Positions 1-5,990 are shown, counted from the stretch's first letter. The stretch is DNA of 6,227 nt from Nitrososphaerota archaeon (GCA_005877365.1 VBPP01000030.1:1-6227); one strand, 5' to 3'. The notes: generated by a model from the letters alone, not told the origin. Program-made: numbers and translations.

Positions 1-212
1 CTCTGCCCAGGCGAGGTAGCGTACCAAACGTATTCACACGCACCTTGAGAGCACGGCTGCACTGGGCCTACCACCGTGTTGACCGTAAAAGAGCAACCAT
101 TGGGGTCGCACGTTGGCTGTTGAGAAACGGAGCTCTGTTGTGTGCCGAAGGCAGTCAGAATAAGACCGACCGCCATTAGCGCCAAGCCAAGGGTGGAAGC
201 CGCTTTCCTCAT
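1..212 (-). CDS. Small exported or membrane-anchored cysteine-pair protein, partial (runs off left edge)
   Basis: I do not recognise a family. The reading frame starts at the ATG complementary to 210-212 and stays open for 70 codons to the edge of the window, so the C-terminus is missing. Residues 1-23 form a signal peptide or membrane anchor: a short basic start (MRK), then a hydrophobic stretch (LGLALMAVGLILTAFG, about 8-23), followed by a polar Gln/Ser-rich segment. The visible remainder has four cysteines in two CX4C pairs (C35/C40 in CDPNGC and C54/C59 in CSQGAC), which would suit disulfides outside the cell or metal binding. A TATA-like element lies at the right distance for a leaderless transcript. 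The gene is divergent from the large membrane protein gene. The gene call rests on the signal peptide, the uninterrupted frame and the promoter. Function is unknown. Confidence 0.7.
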   Translation of the reverse strand, partial: MRKAASTLGLALMAVGLILTAFGTQQSSVSQQPTCDPNGCSFTVNTVVGPVQPCSQGACEYVWYATSPGQ

Positions 213-237
213 GTTTTGATAAAAGAACCCCGAATCA

Positions 238-245
238 TACTTAAG
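238..245 (-). promoter_or_regulatory. TATA-like box for the minus-strand exported protein
   Basis: On the minus strand the sequence reads GAAAACTTAAGTATGA. CTTAAGTA (complement of 238-245) serves as the TATA element and the purine-rich GAAAA just upstream as a possible BRE. Its centre is about 29 bases before the ATG at 212, which is the spacing expected for an archaeal leaderless transcript. No Shine-Dalgarno sequence is visible. The rest of the 213-445 intergenic stretch shows no convincing gene on either strand. Confidence 0.5.
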
Positions 246-416
246 TTTTCAGGGTCATTCCCGCAAAGTCAGCAAGGGTCCTCCCTTTCAAGGCCTCGTG
301 AGACCTCGAAATCCAAAAGCGGGCAATCCCAATCGGTCCAGCCTTCACACGCCCTCACCCAGGCTCAAGCTGGCCGACCTGCGGAAGCTGCCTCCGTTCC
401 TGCGAAATTGCGGGGT

Positions 417-424
417 GATTATTA
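417..424 (+). promoter_or_regulatory. Possible TATA-like box for the 738-residue protein gene
   Basis: GATTATTA lies in an AT-rich patch within an otherwise GC-rich intergenic region, centred about 25 bases before the ATG at 446. That fits a leaderless archaeal promoter. No ribosome binding site precedes the ATG, and a second ATG at 442 in another frame closes after five codons. The match to an archaeal TATA consensus is only moderate. Confidence 0.35.
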
Positions 425-445
425 GTCCGATTAGAATAGCCATGC

Positions 446-2662
446 ATGCGCCGCGATGACGGAACGTTCCTCTGGGGCGGCGTCACCGCCGTCGTTCTCA
501 TCTGGATAGTCATATCGTCGGGAACCAGGCTCTGCGTCAGCACCCCTGGAACGAGCGGCCCATCGGTGCTGAGCCTCAGCGACCTCTCCAATCTGAAGAT
601 GGACAACTCGACGATCAACGCCGATTTTCTCGACCGGGCATACTGGGGCTCTGTTTATGGAGCGTACACGACGAGCGTCGTCCAGATCATACCGAACACG
701 GTCATCGGCTTCTTCAACAAGAGCGCCGAGATGAGAAGCTGGGCCTTCGAGAACATCCCCTCGCCCCCTCCCTGGCTGAGCTCCGGCATCGTCGGGTTCA
801 TGGAAGCCCAGCTCGCCTTCCTGAGGGTGAAGGCGCTGGCGGCTGGCAATAGCACCCTCGCCGCCCTAATCGTGAAGTCGTATGCGGCATCGGTCGTGGG
901 ATACCCGGTCGCCGCCCTCGACTACATCTCCATGAACGGCGTCACGGCAATCAAGACTTACCTCCAGACAGGGAACGTCATCGCCGCCGTCTGCGCCACC
1001 TACCCGTCCCAGCTGGGGGCACTCTACGCCGAGGCCTTCAACTCGTCTGTCCCGAGGGAGAGGAGGGCCCAGTACCTGGGGAACGCCCTCGCAGTCACGA
1101 CCCTCATGGTTGTCCTTGCGGGGAAGGACGGTTTCGCGCCGAAGTTCCAGGACGCCCTCAACCGCGTAGGGCTTGCTAACGCGTGGGGCACCATCAAGCC
1201 GTACCTCTCCAGGATAGGAAGCGCCGTCTCAGTGAGGGCCTCAATGCTAACCTTCGCCATCCTCGAGAAGGTCGCCCAGAGATTTCCACAGGATTCGACT
1301 TGGGCCACCGGCCTAACAGCCGACCGAATCGAGTCGATGGTCGAGGTCCTTCACGACAAAGGTGTCACGAACGATGAGATACAAAACGACATCACGCATG
1401 TTGCTCAGGCGGCCAGCAATTCACCGGCCGAAGACGGAGCCGCAAGCGTCGCCGATGCGATAAGCTATCAAGACGGAGGAGGGATAACAGTGAGGGTTAA
1501 GAGTCAAAACAGAATGGTCCTGTACGCAGATGAGAACGGGAGGACACAAACAATCTCCGCTGAATTCCTTCAAAATCACGTGCTGGGGTTCGACCCGGAG
1601 AAGGCGAGTATCCTGCAGGTCCATTACAAGGAGGCCGGCGTGACTGTCTATCATTACTATTCGGGTTCATCGGAGGAGGGAGTCTGGACGCCCACCGTAC
1701 CGGCAGATGTAGCGAAGCGTGGTGACGTCATCACCATATCAATCGACGTGCTCACGATGGAGGACTTCACAAGGCAGCTGCCAAAGCTCAAGTTCACCAA
1801 TGAATATTCAGCTTCGTGGGTTTCTGACCGATCCCAAGTCACTGAATACACAGTCTCGGGGGGCCAGCCGAAGATAGCCTTTAGCGAGAGCCCGCTCTCA
1901 AACGTTGAAAGTTTCGAGGTCGATGGAATCAATAGCGTCCTAGGCTTCGACGGTAAGATGACCCACCTTGATTTCCAAGTACTTGACGCGTTCAATCAGC
2001 CTAGGGAAATGAGACTTGTGTACAAGGGCTATGGCGACGCGCAGCTGCGGATTAGCAGCGGCGGCCAAAACCTAGAATTCTCTCAGGTGCTTCTTGTTTC
2101 ATCCGACGGAATAAGGCTACGGTTTGTCGAGAATACGGGAGGTTTCTCGACCTCCGTGGCGACCATCTACGTAAAAGACCCCTCAACGCTCTATGCCCTC
2201 GACGACATGCATGAGGGTGGGCTGGGCTCCAAGATCGAGGCCGCCTACAAGGGTTACTACATAAATCAAGTCAATCTCCAGAGGCAGCTTGAGTATGACA
2301 TTGTCGACCATGGCGGCGTGTACGATGTTGGAAGGATTGGGGCGGAGATCGCTTATACAATCGCGGAAGAGAAGCTCGGTCTCAAAAACATTATTCTGGA
2401 AGAGCCATCAAAGGGCGGTACCGACCTCCACACGCCAGGCAAAACCGTGGTGATCCAAGCCCGAATGCTGACTGACCCGAAGACGCTCACGCCAGACATG
2501 CTCAAAGGCACAATCGAAAGGCAACTGGGTGACCTTCTCAACAATCTAAAACAGGACAAGGAGAATAATCCGCTCGCACAGAAAGGTTACGCCATACTTT
2601 CATACCTAGACCCAGTCACGAAGATCATCAGGACCATAATCGTTGAGCTGCATTGGCCGTGA
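446..2662 (+). CDS. Membrane-anchored multidomain protein with C-terminal restriction-endonuclease-like domain (toxin-like)
   Basis: This 738-residue protein is not from a family I can name. Residues 8-25 (FLWGGVTAVVLIWIVIS within it) are a single hydrophobic segment after a charged start, so it is an anchor or signal peptide and most of the protein probably lies outside the membrane. Residues ~65-285 are alanine/glycine-rich and helical, with several hydrophobic patches (about 133-158, 176-190, 212-226). Residues ~340-580 alternate like beta strands. The last ~120 residues resemble a PD-(D/E)XK fold: E634 in a helix, the hairpin GGTDL with D660, strand VVIQARML giving Q671-x-R673 where E-x-K is usual, then a helix and strands. 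The first ~310 codons are clearly richer in G and C than the rest, suggesting a chimera. Its TGA overlaps the GTG start of the next gene. A polymorphic-toxin-like effector is an inference; a viral or surface protein remains possible. ATG 446 is preferred because it retains the anchor and no other start fits. Confidence 0.85.
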   Translation: MRRDDGTFLWGGVTAVVLIWIVISSGTRLCVSTPGTSGPSVLSLSDLSNLKMDNSTINADFLDRAYWGSVYGAYTTSVVQIIPNTVIGFFNKSAEMRSWAFENIPSPPPWLSSGIVGFMEAQLAFLRVKALAAGNSTLAALIVKSYAASVVGYPVAALDYISMNGVTAIKTYLQTGNVIAAVCATYPSQLGALYAEAFNSSVPRERRAQYLGNALAVTTLMVVLAGKDGFAPKFQDALNRVGLANAWGTIKPYLSRIGSAVSVRASMLTFAILEKVAQRFPQDSTWATGLTADRIESMVEVLHDKGVTNDEIQNDITHVAQAASNSPAEDGAASVADAISYQDGGGITVRVKSQNRMVLYADENGRTQTISAEFLQNHVLGFDPEKASILQVHYKEAGVTVYHYYSGSSEEGVWTPTVPADVAKRGDVITISIDVLTMEDFTRQLPKLKFTNEYSASWVSDRSQVTEYTVSGGQPKIAFSESPLSNVESFEVDGINSVLGFDGKMTHLDFQVLDAFNQPREMRLVYKGYGDAQLRISSGGQNLEFSQVLLVSSDGIRLRFVENTGGFSTSVATIYVKDPSTLYALDDMHEGGLGSKIEAAYKGYYINQVNLQRQLEYDIVDHGGVYDVGRIGAEIAYTIAEEKLGLKNIILEEPSKGGTDLHTPGKTVVIQARMLTDPKTLTPDMLKGTIERQLGDLLNNLKQDKENNPLAQKGYAILSYLDPVTKIIRTIIVELHWP

Positions 2663-3540
2663 ATTACGTTCTAATCAAGAGATATAACCCCATCTACGAT
2701 TTCTTCTTATTCAGATATCTCAAGGAGAACGGAATAGACGTGAACGAGAACGTGACTCTGAAAGAAGTGGAACGGATTGCGGTCTCGTTCCAAAATAAGG
2801 CTGCAGTCGCTCTGGGCCAACAACCCACGCGTGAGGTGGGTCTCAAATTCAGCAGCGAGCTCCCCCAGCCAGAAAGGGTATTGTGGTACTACGCGTATTC
2901 TTGGAAGAGGCAGCCCGACAGCAGACCATCAACAAGTTACTCGTTCGAGGGAATCTTTGGGGACAAGATGCCCAGCACCGAGCAACTGAAGGAGCTCGAG
3001 GCCCAAATACCTGCTGGACGGGGCAAACTCCTCTTTTCGAAGGAGGAGGCCGCGGTCGAGATTGTCAATTTCTACAAGAGATATCTCAGAGACCCGCTGC
3101 GGAAGGTTCTAAACGGTAGCTCCATTCGTAGGGATTTCCTGAAGTATTTCTCGCACGATCAGATGAATGTCCTCTTGAGTTCCCCACTCGTAGGTGATGA
3201 AAAGCGCGACAACGCCGCTCGTACGATGGCTCGCGAGGCACTTGCGTGGCTGGACGCGATGACTCCAGAAAAGGTTGTGCAGGATGTAGAGCGCACTCTG
3301 CAGGAGCACTGGAAAGATACGGAGCACATACGGTTCCATGGTGATGAAAAAAAGACGAAATCTTGCGACCACGGATCGGAGTACGTGGAGGTTACTTGCT
3401 ATCTCAATGTCCAGAACGATTCTGAAAATGTGTCCCTGCAGCCGGCCAGGGGGTATCGCGTCTGGGTGAAACACAACTGGGAGCCCGACTACGCCGACGT
3501 GATATTTCCCCAATACGCGGTTAGGAAATTAGAATCGTAG
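2659..3540 (+). CDS. Unrecognised soluble protein P1, coupled to the upstream toxin-like gene
   Basis: About 293 residues, with no signal peptide or membrane segment, so probably cytoplasmic. I do not recognise the family. I chose GTG 2659 because it overlaps the upstream TGA as GTGA, the usual sign of translational coupling, and because it lines up with a GTG in the paralogue (P2); a TTG at 2653 would add two residues. Segments shared with P2 are: N-terminus (NYVLIKRYNP against EYFFMRINNP), a block near residues 110-140 (KELEAQIP...FSKEEAA...NFY), a helical block near 194-218 (TPEKVVQDVERTLQEHW) and a short C-x-H-x-S-x-YV motif (C236, H238). Two histidines (H217 and H223) follow the helical block and could, with C236/H238, bind a metal. 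The opening of the gene is AT-richer than the start of its upstream partner. The position directly behind a toxin-like gene suggests an immunity or partner protein; this is inference only. Confidence 0.8.
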   Translation: MNYVLIKRYNPIYDFFLFRYLKENGIDVNENVTLKEVERIAVSFQNKAAVALGQQPTREVGLKFSSELPQPERVLWYYAYSWKRQPDSRPSTSYSFEGIFGDKMPSTEQLKELEAQIPAGRGKLLFSKEEAAVEIVNFYKRYLRDPLRKVLNGSSIRRDFLKYFSHDQMNVLLSSPLVGDEKRDNAARTMAREALAWLDAMTPEKVVQDVERTLQEHWKDTEHIRFHGDEKKTKSCDHGSEYVEVTCYLNVQNDSENVSLQPARGYRVWVKHNWEPDYADVIFPQYAVRKLES

Positions 3541-3577
3541 GACACTTCCAAGACCCCAGCCATCAGCTGAATCCAGC

Positions 3578-3607
3578 GCGGGAGGCGCAACGAACCCTAC
3601 CTCCGGT
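3578..3607 (+). repeat. Direct repeat, copy 1 (most diverged), 3' of P1
   Basis: Begins 37 bases after the P1 stop. It matches the 17-base core of the other copies at 14 of 17 positions (GCGGGAGGCGCAACGAA here), and 22 of 30 over the longer unit when compared with copy 2. In the P1 frame, beyond its stop, it would read RGRRNEPYLR. Copies 2 and 3 are at 5173-5202 and 5926-5955, on the same strand. Confidence 0.55.
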
Positions 3608-3662
3608 GACAATGACTATGGCTGTGCAATCAAAGAAATGGTTCTCAAGATTTCGTCGACGC

Positions 3663-4256
3663 CTACAATGGACCCTGATTCTGCCTGTCATGTTGCCTTG
3701 GACCCAACGCCCACATGAAGTAAAGCGTTCTCTGGCGCTCGGCTATCTCGTAGAACGCCTCCCTGAGCGCAGCCACGTTCCGGTCGATATGATGCAGTAC
3801 CAACGGAGTCGTCATTCCGCCGGTCCCGAACCTCGCGCCGAGCCAGAACGAAGCTATCCTCTCCATCCCACTTACCAGCAGTCTCATGGGAATTTTTTTG
3901 CGTACTCGCTCCTACCCTCAATCCTATCAAAGCCGGTGAGATCCATGCTGCCGCGCTCGTACAGGGATTCGTTTCCGTACATTCATTCAGCCATGTCAAT
4001 GGTGTCGCCTAGGAGTTCCGTCTCGATGTGCAGCGTATCATCGATCTCGGCCCAGATAGTCTGAACGTACGGCGTCTGCACCTTTGCAAAGGTGGCTTGA
4101 ATGAACCACCTGACCCTCTCCGTCGGTATAGGGTACCGGCCCGGGTTGTACTGCTGAAAGTCTTTGGCCATCAGCAGTGAAACGTATTTCCTGACGACAT
4201 CCAGCTCAAGCAACCAACATCCGCACAATCAATGCGGCCAGACAGATAAGTGCCAA
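3663..4256 (-). pseudogene. Broken gene for a small membrane-anchored protein (frameshifts and internal stop)
   Basis: No single minus-strand frame spans this region, but three pieces read on from one another. Piece one starts at a TTG at 4256, with GGAAGG just upstream, and encodes a hydrophobic anchor (LALICLAALIVRMLVA). It ends in a TGA near 4205; a one-base shift there continues into ELDVVRKYVSLLMAKDF and on to the TGA at 3985-3983. The same frame resumes at once with MYGNESLYERG. A one-base shift at the A7 run (T7 on the plus strand, 3893-3899) then leads from EYAKK into PMRLLVSGMERIASFW and on to the TAG at 3665-3663. The rebuilt product is about 198 residues with no family I recognise and no resemblance to P1 or P2. 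Two genes meeting at TGAATG (stop at 3983, start at 3982) are an alternative to an internal stop. Overlapping plus-strand frames are shadows. Confidence 0.5.
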
Positions 4257-4295
4257 TGAAAGCCTTCCGGGTTCAATCGTACAGAGGGGTGGTGC

Positions 4296-4303
4296 GTATT
4301 AAT
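4296..4303 (+). promoter_or_regulatory. Possible TATA-like box for P2
   Basis: GTATTAAT is the only AT-rich element between the broken minus-strand gene and P2. Its centre is about 23 bases before GTG 4323 and 35 before GTG 4335, so transcription would begin near 4326. That would favour the second GTG with a short leader. The element is weak and nearly palindromic (ATTAAT), so it could have served the minus-strand gene as well. Confidence 0.3.
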
Positions 4304-4322
4304 CCAGCTCTCTTCTAATCGT

Positions 4323-5168
4323 GTGGAAAGAACCGTGGAGTACTTCTTCATGCGGATCAACAACCCGTCCTATCGCTACTTCACGATCAAGTACTTCACC
4401 GAGGCGGGCATCGAGTACGTGGACGAGTACATGGGTGCCGAAAGGGCTCAGGCTATCTGCAGGGAGATCAAGCTCAAGCAAGAGACCACGGTGGCCGAGA
4501 ATCAGTTCTGCATCTTCGTAGGGCGGGAGAATGCGGACCCTCAGCGCCAGCTCGCGGACATAACGACGCTCGAGGTGATCTACGGAATGATCACCGCGGC
4601 CAAGATGCGGAAACTCGAGGCCCAACTCCCCGAGGCTCACCGGACGAAGCTCGTCCTCACGAAGGAAGAGGTTGCTCTGAGAATCTCCGATTTTTACAAC
4701 GGCACTCTGAGGATGGCGCTCGCCGACGACCTGAAGAATCCCGACTCAAAGAAAATCTACAATCACATCCAGCTCTATGACGATGACAAGCTGCCGAACA
4801 TCCGCGTCGTGGGGAGGGCCAAGTTCGAGGCTGCCGCGAGGGCCTTTGTGGAGAGGCTCCAACTATGGGTGAACGAGGCCACCCCCGAAGCAGTCCTCAG
4901 CGACATCGACCGCATTCTCGAGGAACACTTCTGGACACCGAACCACCGGCCGCCTATTCCTCGCGGCAGCAAGGAAGAAAGCATTACATGCCATCACGAC
5001 TCCAGATACGTGCAGATGACAGGTCATCCGCAGAACATCGATTTTCCCCTACATCTCTGGCCCTCGAGGGCCCCGGTTTACGACGAGCGGCACGAGGGTC
5101 CCACGGTGGAGGTTCCAGTCTTCCAGGTGGAAGCGAATCTGCCTCGGAGAGCCGAATCAACCAGGTAA
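4323..5168 (+). CDS. Unrecognised soluble protein P2, diverged paralogue of P1
   Basis: 281 residues from GTG 4323. GTG 4335 would give 277 and aligns exactly with the start of P1 (VEYFFMRINNP against MNYVLIKRYNP), so the true start may be the second one; neither has a convincing Shine-Dalgarno. Homology to P1 can be seen by eye in the N-terminus, at residues ~95-126 (RKLEAQLP...LTKEEVAL...DFY against KELEAQIP...FSKEEAAV...NFY), at ~177-204 (ATPEAVLSDIDRILEEHFW against MTPEKVVQDVERTLQEHW) and in the C-x-H-x-S-x-YV motif (C223, H225). Histidines H202 and H208 occupy the same places as the P1 pair. There is no signal peptide or membrane segment. Codon use is GC-richer than at the start of P1. 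It has its own intergenic region and no toxin-like gene attached, as an orphan immunity or partner copy would. It converges on relE, with 23 bases between the stop codons. Confidence 0.8.
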   Translation: MERTVEYFFMRINNPSYRYFTIKYFTEAGIEYVDEYMGAERAQAICREIKLKQETTVAENQFCIFVGRENADPQRQLADITTLEVIYGMITAAKMRKLEAQLPEAHRTKLVLTKEEVALRISDFYNGTLRMALADDLKNPDSKKIYNHIQLYDDDKLPNIRVVGRAKFEAAARAFVERLQLWVNEATPEAVLSDIDRILEEHFWTPNHRPPIPRGSKEESITCHHDSRYVQMTGHPQNIDFPLHLWPSRAPVYDERHEGPTVEVPVFQVEANLPRRAESTR

Positions 5169-5172
5169 TTCA

Positions 5173-5202
5173 GGCGGAGGCGCAATGAACCCTATGCACG
5201 GG
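5173..5202 (+). repeat. Direct repeat, copy 2, between P2 and relE
   Basis: GGCGGAGGCGCAATGAA at 5173-5189 is identical over 17 bases to copy 3 at 5926-5942. The match continues imperfectly to 26 of 30 bases. It begins four bases after the P2 stop and overlaps the last codons of relE on the opposite strand. With copy 3 it brackets the RelE/AbrB operon. In the P2 frame, beyond the stop, it reads RRRRNEPYAR, close to RGRRNEPYLR at copy 1. Confidence 0.7.
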
Positions 5203-5458
5203 AGGCTAAGACGCTCTTCCTGTGTTCGAACCTGAGCAGGATGAGCCTGTCTCCCTGGACCGCGTAAATCAGTCTGTACGGCTCCACTCGGATTGTGCAT
5301 TCGCCCTTGAGCCCGTATCTCAGAGGCTTTCCGAATTCCGGGTTCTCAGCAATCTTCCTAATCCGCTTCTCAAGCTTCTCCTTTAGAGAGTTGTCGCGGA
5401 TTTTCCTGACATCATGTTCAAACTTCTGGGTGTAGACTATGCCACGGATTTCTACCAT
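5192..5458 (-). CDS. relE: RelE/ParE-family toxin
   Basis: 88 residues, the normal length for RelE/ParE toxins. Members of the RelE branch cleave mRNA on the ribosome; ParE members act on gyrase. The N-terminal strand and two basic helices (EIRGIVYTQKFEHDVRKI, then a Lys/Arg-rich helix ~24-38) lead into the family core: NPEFGKPLRYGLKG (39-52), TIRVEPYRLIYAV (55-67) and RFEHRKSVL (76-84). R57, R62 and the HR pair (H79, R80) fall where the family places its basic active-site residues. The start is ATG 5458, because the frame upstream of it is out-of-frame antitoxin sequence; this start overlaps the antitoxin stop by seven bases (ATGGTAG). That overlap implies coupled translation behind the antitoxin. 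RelE, rather than ParE, is likely but not proven. Confidence 0.88.
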   Translation of the reverse strand: MVEIRGIVYTQKFEHDVRKIRDNSLKEKLEKRIRKIAENPEFGKPLRYGLKGECTIRVEPYRLIYAVQGDRLILLRFEHRKSVLASRA

Positions 5459-5733
5459 TCTTTCAGCTCTTTGAAGAATGCCTCTTTGGAAAGGACGCCG
5501 TACCTGCCCTCTTCGATGTCCTTCCAAGCCTCTTCAACGAGCCTCAGGCTCTTCAGGTCCTCGGCCGACAGGCTGGATTCGACCTTCTTCAGAACGATCA
5601 TGTCTTTCTCAGTAGCGACGGCAAGCACGGTTCCTTCTCTGATGTCGAGCTTTTTCCTGATCTTGGTCGGTATGACTATCTGCCCTTTCGAACTCGCCCT
5701 GGTGAATTCTATCCCTTGAACCCGTTTTGCCAT
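5452..5733 (-). CDS. AbrB/MazE-type DNA-binding antitoxin of the RelE pair
   Basis: 93 residues. Residues ~9-50 form the swapped-hairpin AbrB domain: the family signature SSKGQIVIPTKIRKKLDI, then the strands GTVLAVATEKDMIVLKK. The C-terminal half (~55-93) is charged and helical (SAEDLKSLRLVEEAWKDIEEG, ending FFKELKEW) and would be the part that wraps and neutralises the toxin. As in other type II pairs it comes first in the operon, overlaps the toxin gene, and is expected to repress its own promoter. A strong TATA box 27 bases before the ATG supports the start at 5733. Pairing of an AbrB-type antitoxin with a RelE toxin is common in archaea. Confidence 0.9.
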   Translation of the reverse strand: MAKRVQGIEFTRASSKGQIVIPTKIRKKLDIREGTVLAVATEKDMIVLKKVESSLSAEDLKSLRLVEEAWKDIEEGRYGVLSKEAFFKELKEW

Positions 5734-5756
5734 ATGGGTAAGATATTCCTACCTGT

Positions 5757-5764
5757 ATTTAAAT
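5757..5764 (-). promoter_or_regulatory. TATA box of the antitoxin-toxin operon
   Basis: The minus strand reads TTTAAATA, a near-consensus archaeal TATA box. It is centred about 27 bases before the antitoxin ATG, so the transcript should be leaderless. Between box and start, GGTA (5737-5740) and TACC (5750-5753) form a short inverted repeat with nine bases between the arms, a possible but weak operator for autoregulation. Confidence 0.75.
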
Positions 5765-5794
5765 TCATCCGAACCAGATTGACCTTCCAGCCGG

Positions 5795-5990
5795 ATGGCC
5801 TACCACACTGATTCAGAGGGTGCGGCTGTAGAGTATCGCGTTGAAGTAGGAGGGGTGTGCGCTGGAAGCTTTCAGGCAACTTGTTCAATACGTGAGGCAC
5901 CTATCACCCAACGCGCGGATGCCCCGGCGGAGGCGCAATGAAACCCATGAACGGCAAAAGAATTCACGCTCGGTAATACTCATATCGTAA
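5795..5990 (+). other. Intergenic stretch with coding-like remnant ending in repeat copy 3
   Basis: No intact gene is visible between the antitoxin promoter and the VapB-like gene. Two readings are open. One is a 48-codon frame from ATG 5795 to TGA 5941 that has no ribosome binding site. The other frame contains two TAG stops up to about 5850 and is then open to a TAA at 5988-5990. It reads ALEAFRQLVQYVRHL, then SPNARMPRRRRNE, and ends in a basic tail. The second has a protein-like composition and could be the degraded 3' end of a gene, for instance a mobile-element gene. I cannot identify it. Confidence 0.3.
5926..5955 (+). repeat. Direct repeat, copy 3, upstream of the VapB-like gene
   Basis: The 17-base core GGCGGAGGCGCAATGAA at 5926-5942 is identical to that of copy 2, and 26 of 30 bases match over the longer unit. 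It lies beyond the AbrB/RelE promoter, so copies 2 and 3 flank that operon as direct repeats about 750 bases apart. In one frame it reads RRRRNETHER, recalling RRRRNEPYAR at copy 2. Confidence 0.7.

Noticed and set aside
216..425. Plus-strand open frame of 69 codons upstream of the 738-residue gene
   Set aside because: Low-complexity Ser/Gln composition, no ribosome binding site, and it crosses the promoter elements of both neighbouring genes.
3606..4064. Plus-strand open frame of 152 codons opposite the broken gene
   Set aside because: Composition is Ser/Pro/Arg-rich and unlike a folded protein, while the minus strand here carries coherent protein-like segments and a membrane anchor.
4865..5188. 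107-codon plus-strand frame inside P2, ending in the repeat with ...QAEAQ
   Set aside because: It lies wholly within the P2 region in another frame. P2 has clear homology to P1 over this stretch, so this is a shadow.
5459..5527. Longer upstream start for the RelE toxin (111 residues)
   Set aside because: The added 23 residues are out-of-frame antitoxin sequence and do not resemble a RelE N-terminus; ATG 5458 gives the normal length and a classic overlap.
5795..5941. 48-codon plus-strand frame ending inside repeat copy 3
   Set aside because: No ribosome binding site and no recognisable features; kept only as part of the remnant entry, not as a gene.
3578..5955. CRISPR-like array made of the three repeats
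   Set aside because: Only three imperfect copies, spaced by about 0.75-1.6 kb that contain genes, so they are not spacers.
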